DNA from: Betaproteobacteria bacterium
GTDB taxonomy: Bacteria > Pseudomonadota > Gammaproteobacteria > Burkholderiales > SHXO01
DNA length: 64,000 nucleotides
Reading direction: 5' to 3'
Assembly: GCA_025356655.1 (NCBI GenBank)
Contig: JANXRW010000031.1
Span: 1-64,000, forward strand
The translations under genes and the position numbers were made by a program. The notes beneath the pieces were generated by a model, which had not been told where the DNA came from, searched no databases, and was given only the letters and a program-made list of their open reading frames with translations. Shown in pieces: positions 34,318 to 43,440 of the stretch. Position 1 is the first letter of the stretch. Each line of letters begins with the position of its first letter.

Positions 34318-35172
34318 TCAGGCCAGCTTGCCGAGTTGTTGCCATGCCATGAAGCTCAGGTAGAACCCCATGCTGAGGATGAGCAGGGAGGTGGCGATCT
34401 GGATGCGCGCGGGCCAAGCGCCGCTCAGGAAATCCATGAGCCGGTTGCCGACACTGGCGGCGGCGATACCGACCATCACTAGCGTGAGGGCGAAGCCGAC
34501 ACTGAACACCAGTACGGTCCACAGCCCGAGAATCACCTTTCCCTGAGCAAGCGCAGATAGCAGCAATCCCAGCGCGGCGGGGTCTGGAAGCAGGCCACCG
34601 GCCACGCCGAGTCCCAGCAGCATGAGAAGGTTAGGGCGTTCGGCACCGAAGGCGTCGAGGCTGTGTGTGTGCCGGATGCCGAACCCGTGACGGTGGAAGC
34701 CCGCCTGCGGCTCGCGGTGGACATGCGGTTCACTGCCGTGACCGTGGCCGTCTTCGTGCGCGTGCTCCGGGCCGTGGTCATGGGCGTGTTCGTGGCCATC
34801 ACCGTGGGCGTGGCCATGGGCGAGCGCGCCCGGGAGCGGCAAGTTGCCGGACAGCGCGGCGAGCAGGCGGCGTTGGGTCCAAAGGGTCCAAAGTGCGAGG
34901 ACGACCACCATGGCGCCGGTGACCAGTGCGAGCCAGGCCTCCACGCGCTGGGGCATGAGCCAGCCCGCTCCGAGATAGGCAAGGGCGGCAAACATCACGA
35001 TGCCGCTGGTGTGCGAGAGCGTGACGAAGATGCCCAGGATGATCGCGTCCACCGGCTTGCCCCGGGCGCCAACGATGTATGCAGCGGCGATAGTCTTACC
35101 GTGGCCAGGGGTGGCCGCGTGCGCCGCGCCCAGCCAGAAGCTGGACATCAGGAAGGACAGGGTCTGGAACAT
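34318..35172 (-). CDS. RcnA-type nickel/cobalt efflux protein with His-rich loop
   Basis: A 284-residue membrane protein of the nickel/cobalt-exporter family. The conserved motif AAHAATPGHGKTIAAAYIVG is near the N-terminus (about 17-36) and a second half-site SHTSGIVMF follows. A long His-rich loop (HGHAHGDGHEHAHDHGPEHA) of the kind that gates metal in RcnA lies at about 120-170, and at least six helices are present. ATG 35172 is chosen as the start of the conserved part; sequence upstream in the same frame is low-complexity and overlaps the next gene. It converges on the propeller pair. Confidence 0.85.
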   Translation of the reverse strand: MFQTLSFLMSSFWLGAAHAATPGHGKTIAAAYIVGARGKPVDAIILGIFVTLSHTSGIVMFAALAYLGAGWLMPQRVEAWLALVTGAMVVVLALWTLWTQRRLLAALSGNLPLPGALAHGHAHGDGHEHAHDHGPEHAHEDGHGHGSEPHVHREPQAGFHRHGFGIRHTHSLDAFGAERPNLLMLLGLGVAGGLLPDPAALGLLLSALAQGKVILGLWTVLVFSVGFALTLVMVGIAAASVGNRLMDFLSGAWPARIQIATSLLILSMGFYLSFMAWQQLGKLA

Positions 35173-35269
35173 GGGGTCCGCGAAGGGGCTTGTTAGGCCC
35201 GCTGGAGATGGTCGGCGGAGGATAGTGGCCGCGGCCTCCCCCGTCAAGGGAATCTCCGGGAGAGCCGCG

Positions 35270-38200
35270 CTAGCCCGCGTTGGCCTGGATGGAGAAGAAC
35301 CGGGCGAGGGGAAGTCCCTCGGCGAGCGCTTGTCGCAGCGCCTGGTCAGCATTAAGTAGAAGCGAATCCGCGTCCTCGCCGTCGCGCGGCGACACGCTGA
35401 TGCCCAGGGCGGGTACGATCGGAACCTCTCGGCCATCGACCAGCAGGGGCGTACCCAGGGTAGCTAGGAGCTTCTGGGCTACGGCCTCTGCTGCGGCGCC
35501 GTCGCGGATCTGGGGTAGGACCACGGCAAACTGCCCCCCCCGTAGGCGAGCGACGGTATCGATCTCGCGGATGCTAGCGCGCACCCGCGCGCCGAGTTCC
35601 CGTAGCACGCTGTCCTCGGCACTCTCCATCACCTGCTCGGCCGGATGGCCGATACCGCGCACCTCCAGTGCCAGGACCCCCACCATGCCGCGATTGCGCG
35701 CTGCCGTGGCCAAGGCGTGCTCTAGTCGGTCGCGCAGCAACACGCGATTGGGTAGTCCCGTGTGCGAATCGGTGTAGGCAAACCAATAGAGTTGGTTCTC
35801 CCAGTACTTGCGATCGGAGATGTTACGCAGGAACACCAGTAGCCGGTTCTCCAGCGCCTCGCCCGTGGATAGAACGGTGAGTTCAGCCGGGAAGGGTGCG
35901 CCATCCCGGCGACGGCCGGTAGCCTCGCGCCGGGTTCCCGCCAAGCGCCGCAGCCAGGCCGCAGGGCTGGCGTCCTGCGCCAGGTGGATGAGTTCCTGAC
36001 CCAGGAGCAACTGCGCCAAGTCCAATCGGTCGGTCTCCGTTGCGCCGAGCCCGAAGAGGGCCAGGGAGGCCGGGTTGGCGTATTCCAGGCCGCCGTCGGC
36101 ACGCAGCACGACCAAGGCGTCGGGTAGGGCGTCAAAGAGCCCGCTCCAGCAGGGCACAGGCAGGTGCTGCTCATCCTGATCCAACAGCGCTATCCGGGCG
36201 CGCTTGCCCAGCACCTGTTCCGCCGAGAGGCCCGTTAGCGCCTCTGCGGCATGATTCCACAGCGCCACTCGCCCTTCCGCGTCCCAAGCCGCCACCGCCT
36301 GGGGATTGCGCTGGAGTAGCGCGCTCGCAGCGGCCGGTGCGCCGATGGTTGCCGGTGCGGCCGCTGCGGGCAGGATCAGGAGCCAGCCAGGCGCATCGTC
36401 CCAGGACCCGCCCAAGGGGGCGAGGAGGCCCTCGCGCAGGGCACCTGAGGCATCGGCGTAAATCAGCGGGACAGAGCCGTCGCGAGCCTGGGGCAGGAGT
36501 TCGTCGAGCCGGAGGGGCTCGTCACGGAGTTGCGCTCGGGCCGCGGAATTGGCCCAAGTCCGGTTGCCTCGGGCGTCAGTCATGATCGCGGGTGCGGGCA
36601 AAAACTCCAGCACGCCCTGAAGCAGCGTCGGCGCTGGCACGGGGGCCGGGGAGGGCGACCGGACGTCGGCGGCTTCACAAAGCCCGACCAGGCGGTCGTG
36701 CCCGTGTTGGTTTCCCGCAGGCACGCGGCTCGCACGCAGGCGCACCGATTGCCATTGCCCCTGGGGTCCCTGTAAGCGGACAGCCAGGTCCAGGCGGCCG
36801 TTGGGCCCGCTGATGGCCTCAAGGAGCGCCTGATCGAAGCGCTCTTCGTCATCGGCGTGCAACCGGCCTCCCCAGGGACGGGTATCGCCGTCGAGTTCGC
36901 GCAAGCTCAGTCCGAGCAGGTTTGCGCAGTGTTCGTCGTACTGCACGGGTCCCCCGATGAGGGCCCAGTTCCAAACGCCTATTCCCAGCCCCGCCGGATC
37001 GGGAAAGCTATTGGTCGGGTGGACGGGTGCCTGCTCACCACGCAGGGGTACGCACACGGCAACGATGGATTCCAAGGACCCCTCGCCGTCGTGTACCAGG
37101 CGGGTCCTGAGGGTGGCGGGAATCGAGTTGCCGTCGCGCGTAGCCAAGGACACCGGCAGGCTGGGAATGGGGTCGCTCGATAGCGCCAGCGCTGCATTGC
37201 CCGGGGCACCCGCGGGCAGCACAAGGGATACGTAGCGTCCTCGGAGTTCGGTCGGGGCGTACCCCAGCAGCGTGGCCGCAGCCTCGTTACAGGTGCTGAT
37301 CCGCCCGTCGGGTTCCCAACTGAGGCAAGGCTCGGGACAAAGGGCCACCTGCGCTCCCGCGATGCGCGCCGCCCGGCCTAGCGCTCGTTCCGCCGACACC
37401 TCCCGATCCACGCCGTGGTAGCCGCAGAATCGCCCTTCGGCATCGAAAACCGGCGCCCCACTCACCCGCAGCCAGTGCTCGCCGCCCTCGGTGTCCCACA
37501 GTCGCAACTCCAGTCCGACGAAGGGCTCGTGGCGCGCCAGCGCCAGCAAGTGCGCCGCGCGCTCGCCCTCGGAAGCCCACAGCACCGGCAGTTCCTGACG
37601 GCTGCGGCCGATTACAGAGGAGCGCATCCACCGGGAGAGGGTCGCGCCTTCCCCCGCATGCCGGGTAAAGCGCAGGGACTCGTCCTGCTCCCAGGGCCAC
37701 TCCCCCGAGAGTGCTGCGCCCGCATCCGAGCGGACCTCCCGGCCGGACGTCACCCGAGGCGCGGGTCGCAGGGTCGCAACCCCACCGGCACCCACGGTGT
37801 GCTGTAGTGGCGAGAGGTTGAGCAGGACCTCGACGCGCCGCCCGCCGCGGCCAAGCAGAATCGTCCGGTAGGACTCCAACTCCCGCCCGCCGGCGACCAG
37901 GCCGCTCAGGTAGGCGAATTCCCGAGCCCGGATCGATGCCGGCAGCAGGTTCTGCAACGCTGAGCCTAGAACCTGTTCGCGGCGCCGTCCCAGCAGCCGC
38001 TGGGCCGCCGTGTCGAACCCGGTGATCGTCCCATCGGGAGCCCAAGCGACGAGCGCGGCCGGCAGGTCGCGGATAGCGCCTTCTGCCTCTCTCAGCAGGG
38101 CGCAAAGTGCCAGGCGGCCCTCGAATCGGACCTCCCAGGTGCACAGGTGGACGACCCCGCGGGCACCGAAGCGCGTGACATAGGGCCAGGGGCCCTCCGG

Positions 38201-38551
38201 GAGCAGCACTGCCTGGCCGGCCAGGCGGGCCGCGCCCGCCGAGGAGCGAGCGTCGGTCAGCTTGGGAACGTCCAGGCGCTGCAACTCCTCCCGGCTGTAG
38301 CCGAGGCGGTGCAGGAAGCCGTCGGTGGCGTCCAGGAAGCGCAGGCTGGCGGAGCCGTCTGCCCCTTGGCTGCAGTCGCAGATGAAACCTTCGACGTCGC
38401 GCCGCTCCAACAGCCGAAGTACCTGCCGCAGCGGGTCCGGTGCAGCCAGCGGGGCCGCGGCACGTACGTCGCTCACACTCTCGGGTGGGGCCCTGTGGAG
38501 TGTGCTCGCGAGATCCAGCAAGTCGCTGATTTGTAGTTCGTCTGCCTGCAT
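35270..38551 (-). CDS. large soluble multi-PAS protein with degenerate GGDEF domain
   Basis: A 1093-residue protein with no membrane helix. At least six PAS-like modules can be followed (around 60-150, 165-250, 270-380, 395-490, 510-640, 750-830). A last PAS/PAC pair ends in RNISDRKYWENQLYWFAYTD, a typical PAC-to-GGDEF linker. The C-terminal diguanylate-cyclase-like domain (HTGLPNRVLLRDRLEHALAT ...) reads RLRGGQFAVVLP at 1002-1013, so the GGDEF signature is GGQFA and the metal-binding acidic residues are gone. No EAL domain is present. It is probably an enzymatically dead signalling scaffold or a c-di-GMP/GTP binder. It precedes no obvious operon partner. Confidence 0.85.
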   Translation of the reverse strand: MQADELQISDLLDLASTLHRAPPESVSDVRAAAPLAAPDPLRQVLRLLERRDVEGFICDCSQGADGSASLRFLDATDGFLHRLGYSREELQRLDVPKLTDARSSAGAARLAGQAVLLPEGPWPYVTRFGARGVVHLCTWEVRFEGRLALCALLREAEGAIRDLPAALVAWAPDGTITGFDTAAQRLLGRRREQVLGSALQNLLPASIRAREFAYLSGLVAGGRELESYRTILLGRGGRRVEVLLNLSPLQHTVGAGGVATLRPAPRVTSGREVRSDAGAALSGEWPWEQDESLRFTRHAGEGATLSRWMRSSVIGRSRQELPVLWASEGERAAHLLALARHEPFVGLELRLWDTEGGEHWLRVSGAPVFDAEGRFCGYHGVDREVSAERALGRAARIAGAQVALCPEPCLSWEPDGRISTCNEAAATLLGYAPTELRGRYVSLVLPAGAPGNAALALSSDPIPSLPVSLATRDGNSIPATLRTRLVHDGEGSLESIVAVCVPLRGEQAPVHPTNSFPDPAGLGIGVWNWALIGGPVQYDEHCANLLGLSLRELDGDTRPWGGRLHADDEERFDQALLEAISGPNGRLDLAVRLQGPQGQWQSVRLRASRVPAGNQHGHDRLVGLCEAADVRSPSPAPVPAPTLLQGVLEFLPAPAIMTDARGNRTWANSAARAQLRDEPLRLDELLPQARDGSVPLIYADASGALREGLLAPLGGSWDDAPGWLLILPAAAAPATIGAPAAASALLQRNPQAVAAWDAEGRVALWNHAAEALTGLSAEQVLGKRARIALLDQDEQHLPVPCWSGLFDALPDALVVLRADGGLEYANPASLALFGLGATETDRLDLAQLLLGQELIHLAQDASPAAWLRRLAGTRREATGRRRDGAPFPAELTVLSTGEALENRLLVFLRNISDRKYWENQLYWFAYTDSHTGLPNRVLLRDRLEHALATAARNRGMVGVLALEVRGIGHPAEQVMESAEDSVLRELGARVRASIREIDTVARLRGGQFAVVLPQIRDGAAAEAVAQKLLATLGTPLLVDGREVPIVPALGISVSPRDGEDADSLLLNADQALRQALAEGLPLARFFSIQANAG

Positions 38552-38924
38552 GGCTACCTGGCGTGGCGCCCTGGAGGTGTCCGTGCGCGCGGGCAGTCTC
38601 GAAGGCAGTTGAGTCGGGTCCTGATCCCTACCCGCTCCGTTAACATTACCACGCCGGAAAACCTAGCGGTAGTGTGATGTAGCGCATTGCTTATAAAGGG
38701 ATAAAGTAGGTAAATCTAAAAATACCCAGATGCGTGATCGCTTCTGCCCGCACGGGATGATTGATGGGTGGCAGGCGGGTGTCTATTAGTTATACTGCAC
38801 ACCTTGCTAGGGGAGTTCCCCGCGGGCTTGCCACCCCAGTCGTTTCCAGTCCCGGGGACGACGCCGGAGGCATCGGCGCAGGCGATCGGCACCCCTGCGC
38901 CACCCAGAGGAGAAGATACCCGCC
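38552..38924. other. divergent intergenic region
   Basis: This 373-base gap separates the multi-PAS gene (minus) and the aldolase gene (plus). It contains an AT-rich block (about 38640-38760) and a TATACT hexamer at 38791-38796 in front of the aldolase gene, both plausible promoter elements. A matching -35 was not found at 17 bases. No small gene is supported. Confidence 0.35.
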
Positions 38925-39686
38925 ATGAAGATGGAAATTATCCGGCCTGAGCCACCGCGGTTCGCTAGTTTCGAGGAGGAGCGCGTTCATATCAAGCAGC
39001 GCCTCGCAGCGGGTTTTCGGCTGTTCTCCAAGTTCGGGTTCGATGAAGGTGTCGCCGGGCATATTACCGCGCGCGACCCCGTGCAACCGGATTGCTTTTG
39101 GGTCAATCCCTTTGCGATGCACTTCAGCCAGATCCGCGCCTCGGATTTGTCGCTGGTGAGCCATAGCGGCGAGGTACTCGAGGGGCGGCCGGTGAACGCC
39201 GCCGCTTTCGCCATCCATTCACGCGTGCATGCGGCGCGCGCCGACGTGGTCGCCGCCGCCCATGCGCACAGCCTGCACGGCAAGACCTGGTCCACCCTCG
39301 GACGCCCGCTCGACCCCCTGACCCAGGATGCCTGCGCTTTCTTCGACGACCACGCCGTCTATGAAGAATTCAACGGCGTCATCTACGACACCGAGGAAGG
39401 TGATCGACTGGCCGCGTGTCTGGGCGCGCGTAAGGCGGTGATCATGCGCAACCACGGCAACCTCACCGTAGGTCAGACCGTGGACGAGGCCCTCTGGTGG
39501 TACATCACCATGGAGCGCTCCTGCCAAGCGCAATTGCTCGCCGAGGCCGCCGGGAAGCCTTGGGTCATCGATGAACGCAATGCGCGTCAGACCTTTGAGC
39601 AAATTGGCACACCCTATGCGGGGTGGCTCCAGTTCCAGCCCCTCTGGGACCGCATCGTGCGCGAGCAACCCGACCTCTTGTCCTGA
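38925..39686 (+). CDS. class II aldolase/adducin family protein
   Basis: A 253-residue zinc-fold protein. The metal ligands are His113 and His115 in AAAHAHSLHGK and His177 in MRNHGNLTVG, as in fuculose-phosphate aldolase. The catalytic Glu that precedes the helix in true aldolases is absent (NAAAFAIHSRVH reads Ala where SSEWxxH has Glu), a feature of the adducin-like branch often found in catabolic operons. A good ribosome site (GAGGAGAAG) precedes the ATG. A decarboxylase, epimerase or aldolase role remains possible; the exact reaction is not assignable. Confidence 0.88.
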   Translation: MKMEIIRPEPPRFASFEEERVHIKQRLAAGFRLFSKFGFDEGVAGHITARDPVQPDCFWVNPFAMHFSQIRASDLSLVSHSGEVLEGRPVNAAAFAIHSRVHAARADVVAAAHAHSLHGKTWSTLGRPLDPLTQDACAFFDDHAVYEEFNGVIYDTEEGDRLAACLGARKAVIMRNHGNLTVGQTVDEALWWYITMERSCQAQLLAEAAGKPWVIDERNARQTFEQIGTPYAGWLQFQPLWDRIVREQPDLLS

Positions 39687-39863
39687 GCCCCAACGGGGCC
39701 CTTCGGTGGCGCCAAGCGGCTGTGTTAGGCTCACGTCCGTGAAAAAGTTGTCGTAGCTCCGTTGGGTGATATCCACCGGTTTACAGGGCGAGCCGCGTGG
39801 CGGAGCTGCGTGCTCCGGCCACCCGCGCGCCGCCTGATCTGCTTCTCTGCCGCCAGGGGAATC

Positions 39864-40898
39864 ATGCTGAAAACGCTCTGGCGAGGCGCCCAAGGGGCCC
39901 TCGTCTGCGCCGGTTTGTTGTTCTGCGGGGCTGCCACCGGCGCCACGCCGGCGCCTGCGCGCACCTTTGGCAAGGAAGTCGTGATCGGCCATCCGAGACC
40001 GCGTGTCGCCGAACTGGGCTATGCGGCGCCCGAGGTCTTCAACCCGGTGACGGACCGCATCTACCAGGGGGGCTTCCGCTATGGTGGCCCGCCCGTGGAG
40101 ATTCCCGCCGAGGCACGATTTCTCACGGCGCTGGGCCGCGTGAAGATGATGAAACGTATCATCGCCTGCACCGACGCTTGGTATTTCCCCTTTTCCCAGA
40201 CCGCCAAGAAAAGTGATCCCCCCGGTATCGACATCGAGATCCTGGCTTCGATCGCCAAGCACAACGGCTGGGAGTACTCCATCCTCTGGGCCAACACCGG
40301 CGTGTACCGTGGTGGCCTCAAGGGGGCCTTCCGACAGACCATCGACAAGGGCTTCTGCGACCTGTTCCTGGGCCTGATCGAGACGGGTGACGACGATCAC
40401 ATGAGCAAGCACCAGATGGCCTTTACCCAGCCCTACCTCGGCGTGGGCTTCGTCCTGGTGAGTAAGGGTAAGGTGCCCAAGGTGAAGAGCCTGACCGAGC
40501 TTAAGGGCAAGGGCTTCAAGATCGGCGTTCCGGCCTACTCGCCCATGCAGGACAACGCGAAGGAATTAGGCATCGAGGTGGAAACGTATTTCCAGAACAA
40601 CCGGGTGATCGACGGGCTGCTGCGCGGCGAGGTCGATGCCGTCATGGTCTGGGGGCCCTCCATTCCAGTGGCCAACCGGGACAAGAACGTGGAACTTGCC
40701 ATGTCTGAAGGCTTCGTGCCGGCACCCGGTCAGCGCTTCAACGCCGCCTGGGGTGTCAAGCGCAAGGAGGACGGATTCCTCGAACTGCTGGATCAAGAAC
40801 TGGCCGCCATGCGAGCGAGCGGGGAAATCCGGCGCATCGTCGAGAAGTATGGCGTTCCCTATTTCGACCCTTTCCCGGACGCACCCACCACCCAGTAG
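39864..40898 (+). CDS. periplasmic solute-binding protein (family 3 type)
   Basis: A 344-residue exported protein. Signal sequence at 1-27 (MLKTLWRGAQGALVCAGLLF). The mature part has the bilobed family 3 pattern: PGIDIEILASIAKHNGW, then DLFLGLIETGDDDHMSKHQM, AFTQPYLGVGFVLVSKGKV, TELKGKGFKIGVPAYSPM, and GEVDAVMVWGPSIP. No permease or ATPase follows. Instead an exbB-exbD-tonB set starts 59 bases downstream, so the protein may be a periplasmic handover or sensor protein for a TonB-dependent uptake route. Confidence 0.85.
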   Translation: MLKTLWRGAQGALVCAGLLFCGAATGATPAPARTFGKEVVIGHPRPRVAELGYAAPEVFNPVTDRIYQGGFRYGGPPVEIPAEARFLTALGRVKMMKRIIACTDAWYFPFSQTAKKSDPPGIDIEILASIAKHNGWEYSILWANTGVYRGGLKGAFRQTIDKGFCDLFLGLIETGDDDHMSKHQMAFTQPYLGVGFVLVSKGKVPKVKSLTELKGKGFKIGVPAYSPMQDNAKELGIEVETYFQNNRVIDGLLRGEVDAVMVWGPSIPVANRDKNVELAMSEGFVPAPGQRFNAAWGVKRKEDGFLELLDQELAAMRASGEIRRIVEKYGVPYFDPFPDAPTTQ

Positions 40899-40957
40899 GC
40901 GTTCGTCTCCGCTTCACGTCCTGAACCGCAACGAGATAAAGAAGGAATGACCCGACC

Positions 40958-41590
40958 ATGTGGGAGACCATCCTCAACCTGAGCACCATGACCGCCGGCC
41001 TCGTCCCGCTGATGGTGGTGCTGTTCACTCTGGCCTTCGCCGTCATCATCGAGCGCCTGTACTTCTTTCACAAGGTGCTCTCCCAGGGGGAGGCCATGGA
41101 GCGCGAGTTGAAACGTGCCCGTCGCGCTGACGCGGACGAGTTGCGCAAGGTGCAAGGGGCCTACGCGGGGGCGCTCCAGGCGGGCTTGGTGGCGACGGCG
41201 TTGGAGTGCGACAGCGGCGACGCGCAAGAGATGGAGCGGCATATCGACGAGGTGATCCTGGAACTGGCGCCCACCATGGACCAGCACCTCTGGGTGCTGG
41301 ACACCGCGGTCACCCTGGGCCCGCTCATGGGCCTGTTGGGCACCATCCTGGGCATGATCAAGACCTTCAACGTGCTGGGCAGTCACGGCGTGGGTGGCGG
41401 TGCCCAAGCAGTCACCGGTGGGATCGGCGAGGCTCTGGTGGCCACCGGGCTGGGCCTGTTCATCGCCATCACCGGCTTGATCTTTCTTAACTACTTCAAC
41501 AAGCGCGTGCGCCTCGGCCTCCACCAGATGGAGTTGATCAAGCTGACGCTGGTCAACCGGTTGCATGCCAACCCGCGGGCCCAGCCGTGA
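40958..41590 (+). CDS. exbB: ExbB/TolQ-family proton channel subunit
   Basis: A 210-residue inner-membrane protein. Three helices: 13-35, about 112-135 (TLGPLMGLLGTILGMIKTF) and 155-180 (GIGEALVATGLGLFIAITGL), the order and motifs of MotA/TolQ/ExbB channels that couple proton flow to TonB. It is the first of three overlapping genes, with exbD starting within its stop (GTGA). Relatives for TolQ function would be next to tolA/pal, which are not here, so the ExbB role is favoured. Confidence 0.92.
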   Translation: MWETILNLSTMTAGLVPLMVVLFTLAFAVIIERLYFFHKVLSQGEAMERELKRARRADADELRKVQGAYAGALQAGLVATALECDSGDAQEMERHIDEVILELAPTMDQHLWVLDTAVTLGPLMGLLGTILGMIKTFNVLGSHGVGGGAQAVTGGIGEALVATGLGLFIAITGLIFLNYFNKRVRLGLHQMELIKLTLVNRLHANPRAQP

Positions 41591-42027
41591 GCACCCGTGC
41601 CACGCGCTACTTCGAAGCGGACCGCGCCCGCATCGAAGTGATCCCGATGATCGACATCATGATGTTCCTGCTGGTGTTCTTCATTATGATCTCCGTCGAT
41701 ACCATCGCCGGCAGCGGTGTCGCGCTGGACCTGCCGTCGTCCAAGACGCCGCAGGCGCTCAAAGACACACAGATCACCATCGGCGTGCAGAAAGACGGGG
41801 GCACCTTTATCCAGGGCAAACCCGTGAAGCCCGAGGAACTCAGCGCCAGGCTCAAGGCCGCAAAGGCCAAGGGCAAAGTGGACGTGGTCATCGCTGGCGA
41901 CAAGGAGGTGGCCCTGCAGAAGTTGCTCCAGGTGATGGATCTGGTGCGTGCGGAGGGCATCAGCTCGGTGGGAATTGCCGCCTCCAGGGCGCAAACCGCC
42001 GGCGATGGAGCGAAGCCGGCTAAATGA
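41587..42027 (+). CDS. exbD: ExbD/TolR-family protein
   Basis: A 146-residue protein with one transmembrane helix (IDIMMFLLVFFIMISVDTI) that carries the conserved Asp of the proton path (MIDIMMF). The N-terminal RIEVIPMIDIM is the family signature. A periplasmic domain follows with KDTQITIGVQKDGGTFIQGK and a GDKEVALQKLLQVMDLVRAE helix. GTG start in the end of exbB and ATGA overlap with tonB show translational coupling. Confidence 0.92.
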   Translation: MSTRATRYFEADRARIEVIPMIDIMMFLLVFFIMISVDTIAGSGVALDLPSSKTPQALKDTQITIGVQKDGGTFIQGKPVKPEELSARLKAAKAKGKVDVVIAGDKEVALQKLLQVMDLVRAEGISSVGIAASRAQTAGDGAKPAK

Positions 42028-42710
42028 CCACCCCCGAGAGCGCTTCCTCTCCCGTGGCCGGGGAGGTCGGCAACCGGTTGTTATCCCTGCGCCGTGCGCT
42101 GCTGATCGCCCTGGGCATCGAGTTGGCCGTGGCCGCTGGCGTACTGCTGCGCCTACCGTCCCTGTTTCCGCCGCCCGAACCGGAGCCCATGCGGGTGGAG
42201 CTCCTGAAGATGCCGGAGCCCACCCAGGCGCCGCCGGCCCCCCGGCCGCCCCCGCCTCCCCCGAAGAAGGTACCTCCCAAGCCACAGGAGCTCGCGCCCC
42301 CGCCACCGGAGAGGGCTTCGCTGCCCGAGCCCGTACCCGAACCACCGCCACCGCCTGCGCCGCCGCCGCCACCCAAGGAGGAGCCGCCGCAGGAGCAGCC
42401 ACAACCCCCCGGTCCATTGAAGAAGGTGGCCGTGCACTATCCGAAGGACCTCCTGTCGCAGGGGATCGAGGGCAGGGTACTGGTGCGGCTAACGGTGAGC
42501 CCCACGGGGAAGGTGCTGCAGGTGAAGATCCTGGAGACCTTCCCCGACGGACTGTTCGACTACGCCGTGGAGTTGGCTACTAAGCAGTACATCTTTCCGC
42601 CGCCGGGCGAGTCGGGCGGTGAACACGACGAGGAAGTGATCTTCCGGATCGAGGCCGACGGCGCGGGCGAGGTGCAGGTGTCGCCCGGGCAGACTATTCC
42701 TAAGAAGTGA
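42024..42710 (+). CDS. tonB: TonB-type energy transducer
   Basis: A 228-residue TonB protein. One N-terminal membrane anchor (about 22-42, RRALLIALGIELAVAAGVLL) is followed by a long Pro/Glu/Lys linker (60-140) that spans the periplasm. The C-terminal domain (VAVHYPKDLLSQGIEGRVLV, then SPTGKVLQVKILETFPDGLF, FDYAVELATKQYIFPPP) binds outer-membrane receptor TonB boxes. It completes the exbB-exbD-tonB unit. The TonB-dependent receptor it serves is not in the window. Confidence 0.92.
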   Translation: MTTPESASSPVAGEVGNRLLSLRRALLIALGIELAVAAGVLLRLPSLFPPPEPEPMRVELLKMPEPTQAPPAPRPPPPPPKKVPPKPQELAPPPPERASLPEPVPEPPPPPAPPPPPKEEPPQEQPQPPGPLKKVAVHYPKDLLSQGIEGRVLVRLTVSPTGKVLQVKILETFPDGLFDYAVELATKQYIFPPPGESGGEHDEEVIFRIEADGAGEVQVSPGQTIPKK

Positions 42711-42761
42711 CCTCCCCCCCCCGGGGCCGCAAGCCTTGGGGGACGCGGCGGTTGGCAGGCC

Positions 42762-43199
42762 TTAGCTGCGGCGCAGGCTGTCGCGGATCTCGCGCAGCAG
42801 GACGATATCCTCGGGCGTGGCCACCGGGGCGGGAGCCGGCGCCGGCGGTTCGGCCTTCTTCATCCGGTTCATCTGCCTGACCATCAGGAAGATCACCAGC
42901 GCCAGCAGGACGAAGTTCACCGCGACCGTGATGAAGCTACCGTAGGCCAGTACGACTCCGCCAGCCTTGCGGATTGCGTCCACCGTCTGCGCCGCCGGCG
43001 GCGTATTGGGATCCTTGAGCACGGCAAAAAGATTACCGAAATCCAGGTTGCCAACCAACCGGCCGAGGATCGGCATTACGATGTCGCCCACTAGGGAGTC
43101 GACGATTTTTCCGAATCCCCCGCCAATGATGACGCCGACGGCCAAGTCGACGACATTGCCTTTCATGGCGAATTCCCTGAATTCCGAGGTAAAGCTCAT
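42762..43199 (-). CDS. mscL: large-conductance mechanosensitive channel MscL
   Basis: A 145-residue protein with the MscL sequence: an N-terminal amphipathic helix, then [20 protein letters not shown], pore helix [20 protein letters not shown], the periplasmic loop, and the second helix [20 protein letters not shown] with the basic NRMKKAEPP end and a C-terminal coiled bundle ([15 protein letters not shown]). The length is usual. It opens as a pore under osmotic downshock. It converges on tonB. Confidence 0.97.
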   Translation of the reverse strand: MSFTSEFREFAMKGNVVDLAVGVIIGGGFGKIVDSLVGDIVMPILGRLVGNLDFGNLFAVLKDPNTPPAAQTVDAIRKAGGVVLAYGSFITVAVNFVLLALVIFLMVRQMNRMKKAEPPAPAPAPVATPEDIVLLREIRDSLRRS

Positions 43200-43440
43200 G
43201 GGTGTCTCCCTGGGAGCAGCAGGTAGGTTGTGTCGTCGCCCCGGGCTCCCACTGTCCGGTGCCGATTGGGGCCGTATGCTATGTGATCAGCGGCGGGGCC
43301 GCAACAGCCGCTCGCCACTGCCGGGCGAAACCAAGCGCCGCAATATCCGGGGCCTGCAACGAAGGGGCACACTCGCGGGTGAGCCTCTCGGGAGGGCGGC
43401 GCGAGTACCGCTCAGACCCCTAAGAGGAGAACGACAACCC

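Noticed and set aside
42711-42761. Terminator between tonB and mscL
   Set aside because: The C-run and G-run are present, but no stable stem followed by T was found.
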